From: an uncultured Oscillospiraceae bacterium
GTDB lineage: Bacteria; Bacillota; Clostridia; Oscillospirales; Ruminococcaceae
Length of the DNA stretch: 14,384 bases
Reading direction: 5' to 3'
Assembly (NCBI GenBank): GCA_900556255.1
Contig: USNZ01000008.1
Span: forward strand, 1 to 14,384
Below the pieces are notes generated by a model. The model did no database searches. It had not been told where the DNA came from and saw only the letters and a program-made list of their open reading frames with translations. Positions within the stretch are counted from its first letter, which is position 1. Each line of letters starts with the position of its first letter. Made by a program: the position numbers and the translations under genes. This document shows positions 1 through 7,799 of this stretch, piece by piece.

Positions 1-1
1 C

Positions 2-772
2 TGCTTCGGCACCACGAAGCGCACACGCTCGAACGCGGAAATTCTCTGCAATGAGCTGGGCGTCAGCTTCCGCGAGGTGCGCATCGCCAACACCGTTCTG
101 AGCCACTTTGACGATATCGGCCAGGATCCGAACACGCTCGACGTGACCTATGAAAATTGTCAGGCTCGCGTGCGTACGCTGGAACTGATGGATATAGCGA
201 ACCTCACCGGCGGCCTCGTCGTCGGCACGGGCGACCTGAGCGAGCTTGCACTCGGCTGGGCGACCTACAACGGCGACCATATGAGCATGTACGGCGTGAA
301 CGCCGGAGTGCCGAAAACGCTCGTGCGCCACATCGTGCAGTACGAAGCGGACACGGCGGATAGCGCCGCGCTGCGCGAGGTGCTGATCGATATACTGGAC
401 ACTCCTGTCAGCCCCGAGCTGCTGCCCGCAGCGGATAACGGTGAAATCGCACAGAAGACCGAAGACCTCGTCGGCCCCTACGAGCTGCATGATTTCTACC
501 TGTACTATGTGCTGCGGTTCGGCTTCCCGCCTGCCAAGATCTACCGCCTGGCCCGCACCGCCTTTGCCGACAAGTACGAGCCGGAGGTGCTGCTGGCATG
601 GCTGAAAAACTTCTACCGCCGTTTCTTTGCGCAGCAATTTAAGCGCAGCTGCCTGCCGGACGGTCCGAAGGTCGGTTCGGTGACCTTGTCGCCCCGCGGC
701 GACTGGCGTATGCCGAGCGATGCCTGCAATACCCTGTGGATGGCAGAGCTGGAAACCCTGCAGGCGGATTAA
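2..772 (+). CDS. nadE: Glutamine-dependent NAD+ synthase, C-terminal part (5' end outside window)
   Basis: The frame is open from base 2 to the TAA at 770-772, giving 256 visible residues of the synthetase domain. This cytosolic enzyme amidates deamido-NAD using ATP and ammonia released from glutamine, the last step of NAD synthesis. Visible signatures are [11 protein letters not shown] followed by [18 protein letters not shown], which match the long glutaminase-fused NadE type (as in Mycobacterium) rather than the short ammonia-dependent type, and a C-terminal block rich in Phe/Tyr/Arg ending near [27 protein letters not shown] that is typical of that class. The ATP-binding SGGxDS loop and the N-terminal nitrilase domain must lie upstream of the window. 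The GTG at 77 is internal, not the start. It is the only rightward gene and converges on cobO. Family assignment is firm; the truncation is only the window edge. Confidence 0.95.
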   Translation, partial: CFGTTKRTRSNAEILCNELGVSFREVRIANTVLSHFDDIGQDPNTLDVTYENCQARVRTLELMDIANLTGGLVVGTGDLSELALGWATYNGDHMSMYGVNAGVPKTLVRHIVQYEADTADSAALREVLIDILDTPVSPELLPAADNGEIAQKTEDLVGPYELHDFYLYYVLRFGFPPAKIYRLARTAFADKYEPEVLLAWLKNFYRRFFAQQFKRSCLPDGPKVGSVTLSPRGDWRMPSDACNTLWMAELETLQAD

Positions 773-780
773 ATAAAACG

Positions 781-822
781 AAAAAGCTGTTGTAAAGCAT
801 TTTTGCTTTACAACAGCTTTTT
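781..822. terminator. Bidirectional rho-independent terminator between nadE and cobO
   Basis: A perfect 19-base-pair inverted repeat (781-799 with 804-822) with a four-base TTTT loop. The stem begins with five A residues and ends with five T residues, so either strand produces a hairpin followed by a U-run. It starts 8 bases after the nadE stop. On the other strand the cobO stop codon (821-823) overlaps its outer bases, so one element can end both converging transcripts. Confidence 0.93.
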
Positions 823-1312
823 AGTATTCTATGCCTTCCCGGGCGGGAATGCCTTTTTCATACGGGTGGCGGCGGGCGGTAAATTCGGTGATGTAATCGG
901 CGCTTTGCAGCATCCAGTCTGCCGGGTCGCGCCCCGTCAAAACGGTTTCATAGGGTGCGTTCAGAACCGCCTTTTGCAAAAGTGTTTCGGGCAAAAGCCC
1001 TGCGCGCAGCGCGGCACATGCCTCGTCCAGAATCAGCAGGTCGCAGGGCATTTGCAGTGCGGTTTCCAGCGTTTTCGTGTTGTGAGCAAGCGCGTCCGCC
1101 TTTTCCTGCGGCGTCATCAGCCAGGTAAATTTTGCGTTGGGGCAGGCAAAAACGACTGGGCCCAAACGGCGCAGGGGGGCAATTTCCCCGCTGGTGCCGT
1201 CCTTCAAAAATTGCACGATGACGACCTTTTTTCCGTGTCCCAGGGCGCGCAGCGCAAGCCCCGCCGCCGCCGTGGTCTTACCCTTTCCGCTGCCGAAATA
1301 CAGATGCAGCAT
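821..1312 (-). CDS. cobO: Corrinoid (cob(I)alamin) adenosyltransferase, CobO/BtuR family
   Basis: 163 residues. The enzyme transfers the 5'-deoxyadenosyl group of ATP to cob(I)alamin/cobinamide to make the coenzyme B12 form; it acts in the cytosol. The N-terminus carries the glycine-rich ATP loop GSGKGKTT at residues 7-14, then VVIVQFLK and a Walker B-like strand LLILDEA, the classic CobA/CobO/BtuR pattern. The ATG at 1312 is chosen because AGAGG lies 8 bases upstream, the P-loop then sits at its usual distance from the N-terminus, and it follows the araD stop by 4 bases; the longer in-frame extension upstream only covers the araD end. The length is slightly short compared with E. coli BtuR (196). 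It is the last gene of the leftward operon, its stop codon touching the terminator hairpin. It could serve corrinoid salvage; no other B12 gene is in the window. Confidence 0.93.
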   Translation of the reverse strand: MLHLYFGSGKGKTTAAAGLALRALGHGKKVVIVQFLKDGTSGEIAPLRRLGPVVFACPNAKFTWLMTPQEKADALAHNTKTLETALQMPCDLLILDEACAALRAGLLPETLLQKAVLNAPYETVLTGRDPADWMLQSADYITEFTARRHPYEKGIPAREGIEY

Positions 1313-1316
1313 GGTG

Positions 1317-2012
1317 TTACCTCTGCCCGTAGTAGGCGTTGGGGCCGTGCTTACGCAAAAAATGCTTGTCCAAAATATGCTGCGGGGCGCTTTGAGCATT
1401 GGGGTCAAGGCTGAACGTCAGCTGCGCCATCTTGGCGGTTTCCTCCAGCACAACGGCGTGGTAAACCGCCTGCGCGGCGTCCTTTCCCCAAGTAAAGGGG
1501 CCGTGGCAGGCGCAAAGCACACCCGGCAGATACATGGGGTTCAGCCCGCGCCGGGCAAAGGTTTCGACAATGACCTTGCCGGTGTTTTTTTCGTAATCCT
1601 CGTCGATTTCCTCGGCAGTAAGCACCCTTGTGCAGGGCACGGCACCGTAAAAATAGTCGGCGTGGGTCGTGCCGAGGGCGGGCAGATCCCGCCGCGCCTG
1701 GGCAAACGCCACCGCATAGGTCGAGTGGGTATGCACCACACCGCCGATGTCGGGAAATGCCTTGTACAGCTCCAGGTGCGTTTTGGTGTCGCTGCTGGGG
1801 TTCAGTTCCCCCTCGACCTTGTTGCCGTCCAAATCCATCACAACGAGTTTTTCCGGCGTTAAATCGTCATATTCCACGCCGGACGGCTTGATGACAAACA
1901 AACCCTTTTCGCGGTCAATGCCCGAAACATTGCCCCACGTATAGGTCACAAGCCCGCGGCGGGGCAACTGCATATTGGCATCATATACCTGTTTTTTGAG
2001 TTCTTCCAGCAT
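1317..2012 (-). CDS. araD: L-ribulose-5-phosphate 4-epimerase (class II aldolase family)
   Basis: 231 residues, the standard length. It interconverts L-ribulose 5-phosphate and D-xylulose 5-phosphate, feeding pentoses into the pentose phosphate pathway. Visible family features are GNVSG at 27-31, the phosphate-binding KPSG at 42-45, SSDTKTH at 73-79, and the zinc ligands HTH (His94, His96) and His170 in CACHGPF. These sit one residue before the E. coli AraD positions. The ATG at 2012 has AAAGGA about 8 bases upstream. It lies 37 bases after recN and 4 bases before cobO, so it is co-directional and probably co-transcribed, perhaps with its own weak promoter. No araA, araB or sugar transporter is nearby, so a role in L-arabinose use is likely but the substrate (for example L-xylulose or L-ascorbate intermediates) cannot be fixed by context. 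Confidence 0.95.
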   Translation of the reverse strand: MLEELKKQVYDANMQLPRRGLVTYTWGNVSGIDREKGLFVIKPSGVEYDDLTPEKLVVMDLDGNKVEGELNPSSDTKTHLELYKAFPDIGGVVHTHSTYAVAFAQARRDLPALGTTHADYFYGAVPCTRVLTAEEIDEDYEKNTGKVIVETFARRGLNPMYLPGVLCACHGPFTWGKDAAQAVYHAVVLEETAKMAQLTFSLDPNAQSAPQHILDKHFLRKHGPNAYYGQR

Positions 2013-2038
2013 AAGGGTTTCCTTTCGTTGCAGAAGTT

Positions 2039-2066
2039 ATGTTACCTTTTTATTTGGATTTTTCAA
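2039..2066 (-). promoter_or_regulatory. Possible weak promoter for araD-cobO
   Basis: On the - strand TTGAAA (2066-2061), at the very end of recN, is followed after 16 bases by TAACAT (2044-2039), 26 bases upstream of the araD ATG. The -35 is close to consensus and the -10 matches 4 of 6. It would let araD-cobO be expressed apart from the housekeeping operon. The score is weak and the start site would lie close to the ribosome binding site, so this is tentative. Confidence 0.25.
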
Positions 2067-3717
2067 TCAGTTCCCGTGCACTGGCAAGGCTCAGGTCGCT
2101 GACCTTGTCGCCGGAAATCATCCGCGCCAGTACCTGTACGCGGCCATCCATATCCAGGGTGTGGATCTCGGTGTAGGTGCGCTCGCCGCTGACGTTTTTC
2201 TGGATCAGCAGCTGGTTATCGGCAAAGGCCGCCACCTGCGGTGTGTGGGTGATGCACAGCACCTGATGCCCCGCCGCTGTCTGGTGCAGCAGCTGGCCGA
2301 TGCGCCCCGCCGCCAGACCCGATACGCCGGTATCGATTTCGTCGTAGATGACGGTGGGCAGTGCATCGCGGTCGGCCAGGGCGCTCTTGAACGCCAGCAT
2401 AATGCGGGAAAGCTCGCCGCCGGAGGCAATTTTTGCCAGCGGCTTGGGATCCTCACCGGGGTTGGTGGAGATGAGAAATTCCACCGTGTCCTGCCCATGG
2501 GAGCCGAGCGCCCCCCTGCTGTGTTTAAGGGCAAAGCGGATACCCGGCATGTTCAGAAATTCCAGTGCGGCGCGCATTTCACGGTTCATGGCGGCGAAGC
2601 CCTGCAAACGGCTTTGGGTCAGCGCCTCGGCGCTCTTTTTGGCGTCGGCGTACAGCGCCTGCATTTTAGCCCTCAGCTCGGCAATTTTTTCGCCGGAGGT
2701 CTGGAAACTCTCCAACTCGCGGGCGGCAGCCTCGCGCCGTTCCAGCAGTTCCTCGACCTCCATGCCGAATTTCTGCTTGACGCGGTAGATGACATCCAGC
2801 CGGCTTTCGATCTGATCCAACTCGCCGGGATCAAATCCGTAGGCGTCCAGCCGGTCGGCCAGTTCGGTGGCCAAGTCGCGGGCGTTATAGTACAGCTCGT
2901 TCAGGCGCTCGGATAGGGGTACCAGCGATTCATCCAGGCGGGCGCTGTTCTGCATCCCGTCCACGGCACCGCCCAAAAGGTCGGCGGCACCGCTTTGTTC
3001 GCCGTCCTCGTCCCCTGCCAGCGCCATGTGCGCGGCGGTGATGCCCTGCAAAATGCTTTGGGCGTGGGTGATAACATTTTTGCGATCCTGCAAAGTTTTT
3101 TCTTCGCCCGGCTGCAAGGCGGCGGCGTCTATGGCGTCAATTTCCGCCGTCAGCGCCTCGATGCGGCGCTGCTTGTCTGCCTCCCCGGCGTTCAGCGCAT
3201 CCAGCTGCCGTTTGATGCCGATCAGCTCACGGTACTGCGCGTAGTAGGGTGCAAACAGATCCTGATTGCGGGCGTACTGGTCCAGCAGCCCCAGGTGCAA
3301 AGCGGGGTTGGTCAGGCTTTGGCTGTCGTGCTGGCCGTGGATGGAAAGCAGCCCTGCCGAGATATCCCGCACCACCGACGCCGTCGCGGGCATACCGTTG
3401 ACACGGCAGCTGCCCTTGCCCTCGGCGTTGATCTCGCGGTACAAAAGCAGGTCGTCGGCAGCCTCATAGCCGCATTTTTCCAGCTGCTTTTTTACCGACT
3501 GCGGGATATCCTCGAACGTCGCCCAAATACACGCCTTTTGCGCACCGCTGCGCACCAGCTCGCGGGAGGTACGGTTGCCCAAAATGGCGTTGATGGAGTC
3601 GATCAGGATGGACTTGCCCGCGCCCGTCTCACCCGTAAGCACGTTAAAGCCGGGGGTGAAATGCACCTCGGCTTTTTCGATGACGGCTACATTTTCAATT
3701 TTCAGGTTTGACAGCAT
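2050..3717 (-). CDS. recN: DNA repair protein RecN (SMC-like ATPase)
   Basis: 555 residues, the normal length. RecN is an SMC-like ATPase recruited early to double-strand breaks, where it aids DNA end tethering and RecA-dependent repair. The N-terminal head has Walker A GETGAGKS at 29-36 and the QHDSQSL element near 129-135. The middle (about 155-390) is charged and heptad-rich, fitting the coiled-coil arm. The C-terminal head has the signature ASGGELSR at 431-438, Walker B VIYDE at 456-460 continuing into IDTGVSG, and the H-loop THTPQVAA with His491. The ATG at 3717 is preceded by a GGGGGA stretch. It starts 24 bases after argR, the order seen in Bacillus and Clostridia (argR-recN), but is followed by araD instead of spoIVB-spo0A. 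Confidence 0.97.
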   Translation of the reverse strand: MLSNLKIENVAVIEKAEVHFTPGFNVLTGETGAGKSILIDSINAILGNRTSRELVRSGAQKACIWATFEDIPQSVKKQLEKCGYEAADDLLLYREINAEGKGSCRVNGMPATASVVRDISAGLLSIHGQHDSQSLTNPALHLGLLDQYARNQDLFAPYYAQYRELIGIKRQLDALNAGEADKQRRIEALTAEIDAIDAAALQPGEEKTLQDRKNVITHAQSILQGITAAHMALAGDEDGEQSGAADLLGGAVDGMQNSARLDESLVPLSERLNELYYNARDLATELADRLDAYGFDPGELDQIESRLDVIYRVKQKFGMEVEELLERREAAARELESFQTSGEKIAELRAKMQALYADAKKSAEALTQSRLQGFAAMNREMRAALEFLNMPGIRFALKHSRGALGSHGQDTVEFLISTNPGEDPKPLAKIASGGELSRIMLAFKSALADRDALPTVIYDEIDTGVSGLAAGRIGQLLHQTAAGHQVLCITHTPQVAAFADNQLLIQKNVSGERTYTEIHTLDMDGRVQVLARMISGDKVSDLSLASARELIEKSK

Positions 3718-3741
3718 CGGTCAGTCCCCCAGTTTACGGTA

Positions 3742-4203
3742 TCAGACTTTGCGCAGATAGTGCTGCAGCTCTTTGGAGATGGCTGCGGCGTCCTCCTCGC
3801 TGCGCATCAGGATAAAGAACGTGTCATCGCCAGAAAGTGTGCCAACCACGTTGTCCCACTGCTTGGCGTCAAACACCTCGCAGGCAGCGTTGGCCATGCC
3901 GGAAAAGCATTTGACCAGCACCATATGTCCCGCGTAGTCAATTTTCAGCACAGACTCACGGAAAATCATCTCAAACCTGCTGGGGGAATGGGTCACCTTG
4001 CCGGATGCGGCGGCGGGCATGTAGCGATAGCTGCCGTCGGGCATGGCGGTCTTGACCAGCTGCAGCTCGCGGATATCGCGGGATACGGTAGCCTGGGTAA
4101 CGTCGTAGCCTTCCTCGCGCAGGTGGGCGATCAGCTCCTCCTGGCGGTCGATCGGATGCTGGGTGATCAGATCCAAAATTGCTTGATGGCGCGCGCTTTT
4201 CAT
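3742..4203 (-). CDS. argR: Arginine repressor ArgR/AhrC
   Basis: 153 residues. A hexameric, arginine-sensing transcription factor that binds ARG boxes to repress arginine synthesis and, in Gram-positives, to activate its breakdown. The N-terminal winged-helix domain has the recognition segment QATVSRDIREL at 37-47; the C-terminal oligomerisation and arginine-binding domain carries GTLSGDDTFF at 121-130, the local version of the GTIAGDDT motif whose Asp pair contacts arginine. Two starts are possible. ATG at 4212 overlaps the nadK stop as ATGA but sits directly against GAGGAG. ATG at 4203 (MKSARHQAIL) has the same GAGGAG 9 bases away and gives the usual ArgR N-terminus, so it is preferred. Neighbours nadK and recN match the clostridial order. 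Confidence 0.95.
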   Translation of the reverse strand: MKSARHQAILDLITQHPIDRQEELIAHLREEGYDVTQATVSRDIRELQLVKTAMPDGSYRYMPAAASGKVTHSPSRFEMIFRESVLKIDYAGHMVLVKCFSGMANAACEVFDAKQWDNVVGTLSGDDTFFILMRSEEDAAAISKELQHYLRKV

Positions 4204-4208
4204 CAAGG

Positions 4209-5048
4209 TCATCTCCTCATCAATTTATTGGCAAGTGCGTCGAATTGTTCAGCTTTAGCAAAGCTGACAAGCTTCAGTGTATTTTCGGCAGCGGTAATAC
4301 GCAGCGTTTCGCCGGGGTGCAGATCGCATCGGGCGTCGCTATCGGCACAGGCATAGCAGAGGTCGCGGTTGTCGGCGTCCGCCGTGACCTCCAACGTTCG
4401 GCCGCGGCCGAACACGATGGGCGCAGCCCCTGCATCATGGCTGCAAACGGGGGTCAGCACCAGCACAGGGGCATCGGCGTCCAGCACCGGTCCCCCGGCC
4501 GAAAACGAATACGCGGTGCTGCCGGTGGGCGTGGCAAAAATCAGCCCGTCACTGCGGTAGCGCCCCACAGGGGTACCGTCGCACAGGACGCGGTAATCCA
4601 TGGGATGCAGACGGCTGTGCCCGAAAATGACCACGTCATTGACTGCCTCGGCCTGCCAGCTTTCGGTTTCGGCTTTTAACATGAGGCGGGGGCTGACGGA
4701 AAATTCCTCGGCAGCCAGCCGCCGCAGTTTTTCTTCCAGCTCGGCAACCTCGCAGGTTGCCAGAAAGCCGGTGCGGCCCAGGTTTACCCCCAAGACCGGC
4801 AGCCCCAGCCGCGCACAGGTCTTGCCTGCCCGCAGCAGTGTGCCGTCCCCGCCGACTGTTACCACACGGTCGGCCTCGGCGTAGGCCGCAGCCTCCGGCA
4901 GATAGACAACACCCGGCAGCGGCTGCCCGCTTTGCAGGGTATCGGGCATAAGTACCGTCTGCCCGCCCTGCTGCAGAATCTGCGCGGCGCGGCGGGTGAT
5001 GGCAAGCCCCTCGTCCTTGGTGGGGTTTGGGATCAACAGAACCGACAT
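4209..5048 (-). CDS. nadK: NAD kinase
   Basis: 279 residues. It phosphorylates the 2'-hydroxyl of the NAD adenosine ribose to make NADP. The hallmark GGDGT is at 66-70, LGVNLGRTGFLA at 86-97, and the NAD-binding TPTGSTAYSFSAGGP at 173-187; the usual NE pair before the second strand reads ND (137-138). The segment that normally resembles PHSLxxRP reads CSHDAGAAP (202-210), so the family Arg is missing there. The ATG at 5048 is chosen because the protein then begins MSVLLIPNPTKDEG and has AAGGGGAG about 8 bases upstream; the longer frame runs back into tlyA. It starts 22 bases after tlyA and overlaps the alternative argR start by ATGA. The enzyme call is firm; the odd motif may be a clade trait. 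Confidence 0.95.
   Translation of the reverse strand: MSVLLIPNPTKDEGLAITRRAAQILQQGGQTVLMPDTLQSGQPLPGVVYLPEAAAYAEADRVVTVGGDGTLLRAGKTCARLGLPVLGVNLGRTGFLATCEVAELEEKLRRLAAEEFSVSPRLMLKAETESWQAEAVNDVVIFGHSRLHPMDYRVLCDGTPVGRYRSDGLIFATPTGSTAYSFSAGGPVLDADAPVLVLTPVCSHDAGAAPIVFGRGRTLEVTADADNRDLCYACADSDARCDLHPGETLRITAAENTLKLVSFAKAEQFDALANKLMRR
4213..4218 (-). promoter_or_regulatory. Ribosome binding site deciding the argR start
   Basis: GAGGAG on the - strand at 4218-4213. It abuts the ATGA overlap start at 4212 (no spacer) but lies 9 bases from the ATG at 4203, favouring the shorter ArgR. It is inside the last codons of nadK. Confidence 0.7.
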
Positions 5049-5070
5049 TTGCCCGGCTCCCCTTTCGTCT

Positions 5071-5892
5071 TTAGTGCAGGTTGGGGGTCTTGTCCAGCGC
5101 CGCATGGGCGGCGGTCACGACCTGCTCGATCACACCTTCGGGCAGTGGCTGCGGGTTTTCGCAGTGCTGCACAAACAACAAAAATTCAATGTTGCCCTCG
5201 GGTCCCTTGATGGGCGAAAAATCCAGGCCCGCCGGGGCAAAATGGTTGGCAAGGGCGTAGCCCTGCGCCATCTCCAGCACCTCGCGGTGGGTGGCAGCCT
5301 CGCGCACAACACCTTTTTTGCCGACCTTTTCGCGGCCGGCCTCAAACTGGGGCTTGACCAGGCAGACGCCCACAGCGCCCGGCGTACAGATGGCATCCGC
5401 CACCGGGAAAATATGCTTGAGCGAAATAAAAGACACATCTACGCTGAAAAATTCGACAGGTTCCTGCAAATCCTCCGGCGTGACATTGCGGATATTCGTG
5501 CGCTCCATATTGATGACGCGCTCGTCGGTGCGCAGGCTCCACGCCAGCTGGCCGTAGCCCACGTCCACGGCGTATACCTTGACGGCGCCGTTTTGCAGCA
5601 TACAGTCGGTAAAGCCGCCGGTGGAGGCACCAATGTCCATGCAGACCTTGCCGTCCGGGCGCATCGGAAAGACCTGCATGGCCTTTTCCAGCTTGAGGCC
5701 GCCGCGGCTGACATAGCCGATATCGTGCCCGCGCACCTCGACCTTGGCGTCGGGGGCGATCATCTCACCCGCCTTGTCCACCTTTTGCTCGTTGACAAAG
5801 ACGATGCCGGACATGATCAGCGCCTTGGCGCGTTCGCGGCTTTGCACCAGGCCGTTTTGGCACAGGTATTGATCCAGGCGTATCTTACTCAT
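5071..5892 (-). CDS. tlyA: TlyA family RNA 2'-O-methyltransferase (S4 and FtsJ-like domains)
   Basis: 273 residues, usual length. TlyA proteins bind RNA through an N-terminal S4 domain and methylate ribose in rRNA with S-adenosylmethionine; older annotations call them hemolysin A. The S4 domain spans about 1-60 (RLDQYL, RERAKALI, GIVFVNEQKV). It is followed by SRGGLKL at 62-68, the SAM-binding DIGASTGGFTD at 86-96, DVSFISLKH at 152-160 and KPQFEAGR at 180-187. The ATG at 5892 shares one base with the dxs stop (TAATG) and has GAGGAG 8 bases upstream inside dxs, indicating translational coupling. Order dxs-tlyA-nadK-argR is the clostridial one. The exact rRNA target in this organism is not shown by the sequence. 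Confidence 0.95.
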   Translation of the reverse strand: MSKIRLDQYLCQNGLVQSRERAKALIMSGIVFVNEQKVDKAGEMIAPDAKVEVRGHDIGYVSRGGLKLEKAMQVFPMRPDGKVCMDIGASTGGFTDCMLQNGAVKVYAVDVGYGQLAWSLRTDERVINMERTNIRNVTPEDLQEPVEFFSVDVSFISLKHIFPVADAICTPGAVGVCLVKPQFEAGREKVGKKGVVREAATHREVLEMAQGYALANHFAPAGLDFSPIKGPEGNIEFLLFVQHCENPQPLPEGVIEQVVTAAHAALDKTPNLH

Positions 5893-7763
5893 TACGGATT
5901 CTCCTCAGTTTGCAGCAGGGCGCGGCAGAGCGCAGCGGCATCCAGCTTCTGGTCGGCGCGCAGCTCCGGCACCTTGGCATGCAAAAGATGTGCGTTATCT
6001 ACGGCGTGCAGCAGGTAACGGCCCTGCCAGCCGACCTGCTGCAGGGCAAAGCCCAGCTGTTGGCCGATGCCGCCGGTACGGATGGTATCCTCGGCAAAAA
6101 GGATCGTGTCATACTCACAAAGGGTCTGCGCCAGCCCTTCGGGCAGCGGGTACAGCTGCACCAGCTTGACGGCGTCAGCGCGGCAGCCCCTGTCCGCCAG
6201 CTCCTGGCATGCCGACAGAACCTCCTCGGTTTCGGCGCCGTAGCTAACGATGGCAGTTTTTGCGGGCGCTGCCCCCTTGTAAATATCGAAGGGCTGCTCG
6301 CTGCAGCCGAGTGCTGCCAGTGCGGCACTTTCGCCGCCGCGCGGGTAGCGGATGGCGCGCGGGCCGCGGCGCTCCCTGACCAGCACACCCAGCCAGTAGC
6401 GCAGCTCCGCATAGTTGGCGGGCGCGTACACAGGGATGCCGACGCCGGAGAAAAATGCCGGGTCATAGATGCCCTGATGCGTTTCGCCGTCGCCGGGTAC
6501 AAGCCCCGCGCGGTCCACGGCAAACAGCACGTCCAGCTGCATCAGGTTGACATCGTGGATAATTTGGTCGTAGGCGCGTTGGAAAAACGTCGAATAAATA
6601 GCCACGGTCGGCAGCAGCCCCTGGCTTGCCAGGCCGCCCGCGAAGGTGACGGCGTGTTCTTCGGCCATGCCGACGTCAAAAAAGCGTTCCTTGTGGGCCT
6701 GCTTGAAGAAGTTCAGCCCCGTGCCGTATTTCATGGCGGCCGTGATGGCGCACAGGCGCGGTTCCTCGCTGCCCAGCTCTGCCAGCGTCTGGCCAAAGGT
6801 GGACGAGAAGGAGTCCGACGGCGAAAGCTCGGGGTCGGTCAGATGGCTGAGATCCAGCTTGCCCACGGCGTGGAACTCGCCGGGGTTTTCCTCGGCCGGT
6901 TTCAGGCCCTTGCCCTTCTGGGTGACGACATGCAGAAACAGCGGGGCATATTGCTCCCGCAAATTGGAAAGCATACGGCTGAGCAGCTCGACGTCATGAC
7001 CGTCCACAGGGCCGATGTACTGAAAGCCCATCTCCTCAAACAGAGTCGCCTGCTTGTAGATGCCGCGGCGAATAAACTGCTTGCCGTCCTGCAGCACCTT
7101 GACCATGGCATCGCCGACAACGGGGATGCGCTCCAGCGCAGTCTCCATGTGTGCCTTGACGTGGAAGTATTTGGGGTCGGTGCGCAGACGGGTCAGATAA
7201 TTGGCGATCTGGCCGACGTTTTTGGAGATGGACATCTTGTTGTCGTTCAGAATCACAACAAGATTATCCAGCTTGCTGACATTGTTCATGCCCTCATAGA
7301 CCATACCGCCGGTGAACGCGCCGTCGCCTATGATAACGACCACCTTGCCGCGCTCGCCCTTGATTTTTTTGGCCTGCGCCATGCCGATGGCAGCCGAAAG
7401 CGCCGCACTGCCGTGCCCGGCAATGAAGCTGTCACAGTTGCTTTCTTTAGGGTTGGGAAAGCCCGAAATCCCGTCTTTTCCGCGCAGCTGCGAGAACCCC
7501 GCACGGCGGCCTGTCAGCAGCTTGTGGGTGTAGCACTGGTGGCCCACGTCAAACAAGAGTTTATCCTGCGGAAAGTTCATAACGCGGTGCAGTGCCACGG
7601 TAAGCTCGACCACACCCAGGTTGGAGGACAGATGCCCCCCTGTGGCGGTGACGCTGCGGATCAGGAAATTTCGGATTTCTTCACACAAAGCCGGCATATC
7701 CTCTGCCGGCAGGTTTTTTATGTCACCCGGTGCTTGGATCTTGTCCAGAAGATCAGTCTGCAT
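5892..7763 (-). CDS. dxs: 1-deoxy-D-xylulose-5-phosphate synthase
   Basis: 623 residues. A thiamine diphosphate enzyme that condenses pyruvate and glyceraldehyde 3-phosphate to DXP, the entry step of the MEP isoprenoid pathway. Visible motifs in order: GGHLSSNLG at 42-50, DVGHQCYTHKLLTGR at 72-86, the ThDP/Mg loop GDGAFTGGM through NDNKMSIS at 146-180, DVGMAEEHA at 363-371 with catalytic Glu368, STFFQRAYDQ at 391-400, and DRAGLVPGDGETHQG at 417-431. The C-terminal transketolase fold carries YPLPEG. The ATG at 7763 (MQTDLLDKIQ) is preferred over an in-frame GTG at 7775 because that GTG is itself part of the GAGGTG ribosome binding site. It is placed after ispA and a PAP2-like gene, so isoprenoid genes are clustered; its stop overlaps the tlyA start by one base. 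Confidence 0.97.
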   Translation of the reverse strand: MQTDLLDKIQAPGDIKNLPAEDMPALCEEIRNFLIRSVTATGGHLSSNLGVVELTVALHRVMNFPQDKLLFDVGHQCYTHKLLTGRRAGFSQLRGKDGISGFPNPKESNCDSFIAGHGSAALSAAIGMAQAKKIKGERGKVVVIIGDGAFTGGMVYEGMNNVSKLDNLVVILNDNKMSISKNVGQIANYLTRLRTDPKYFHVKAHMETALERIPVVGDAMVKVLQDGKQFIRRGIYKQATLFEEMGFQYIGPVDGHDVELLSRMLSNLREQYAPLFLHVVTQKGKGLKPAEENPGEFHAVGKLDLSHLTDPELSPSDSFSSTFGQTLAELGSEEPRLCAITAAMKYGTGLNFFKQAHKERFFDVGMAEEHAVTFAGGLASQGLLPTVAIYSTFFQRAYDQIIHDVNLMQLDVLFAVDRAGLVPGDGETHQGIYDPAFFSGVGIPVYAPANYAELRYWLGVLVRERRGPRAIRYPRGGESAALAALGCSEQPFDIYKGAAPAKTAIVSYGAETEEVLSACQELADRGCRADAVKLVQLYPLPEGLAQTLCEYDTILFAEDTIRTGGIGQQLGFALQQVGWQGRYLLHAVDNAHLLHAKVPELRADQKLDAAALCRALLQTEENP

Positions 7764-7772
7764 ACAGATAGA

Positions 7773-7779
7773 CACCTCT
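7773..7779 (-). promoter_or_regulatory. Ribosome binding site deciding the dxs start
   Basis: AGAGGTG on the - strand (7779-7773) lies 9 bases from the ATG at 7763. A potential GTG start at 7775-7773 is contained in this motif, which argues against using it. Confidence 0.75.
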
Positions 7780-7799
7780 TTTTTTGTATTTACTGCCTG

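Noticed and set aside
1975..2916. A 313-codon + strand frame opposite recN (and similar ones opposite cobO, argR, tlyA, ispA, xseA and the Kae1-like gene)
   Set aside because: These are mirror frames of well-supported genes, with no family motifs and the same skewed composition.
7764..7799. A separate promoter or riboswitch before dxs
   Set aside because: The gap is only 36 bases, with an A-run and a ribosome binding site. There is no -35/-10 pair, and it is too short for a thiamine riboswitch.
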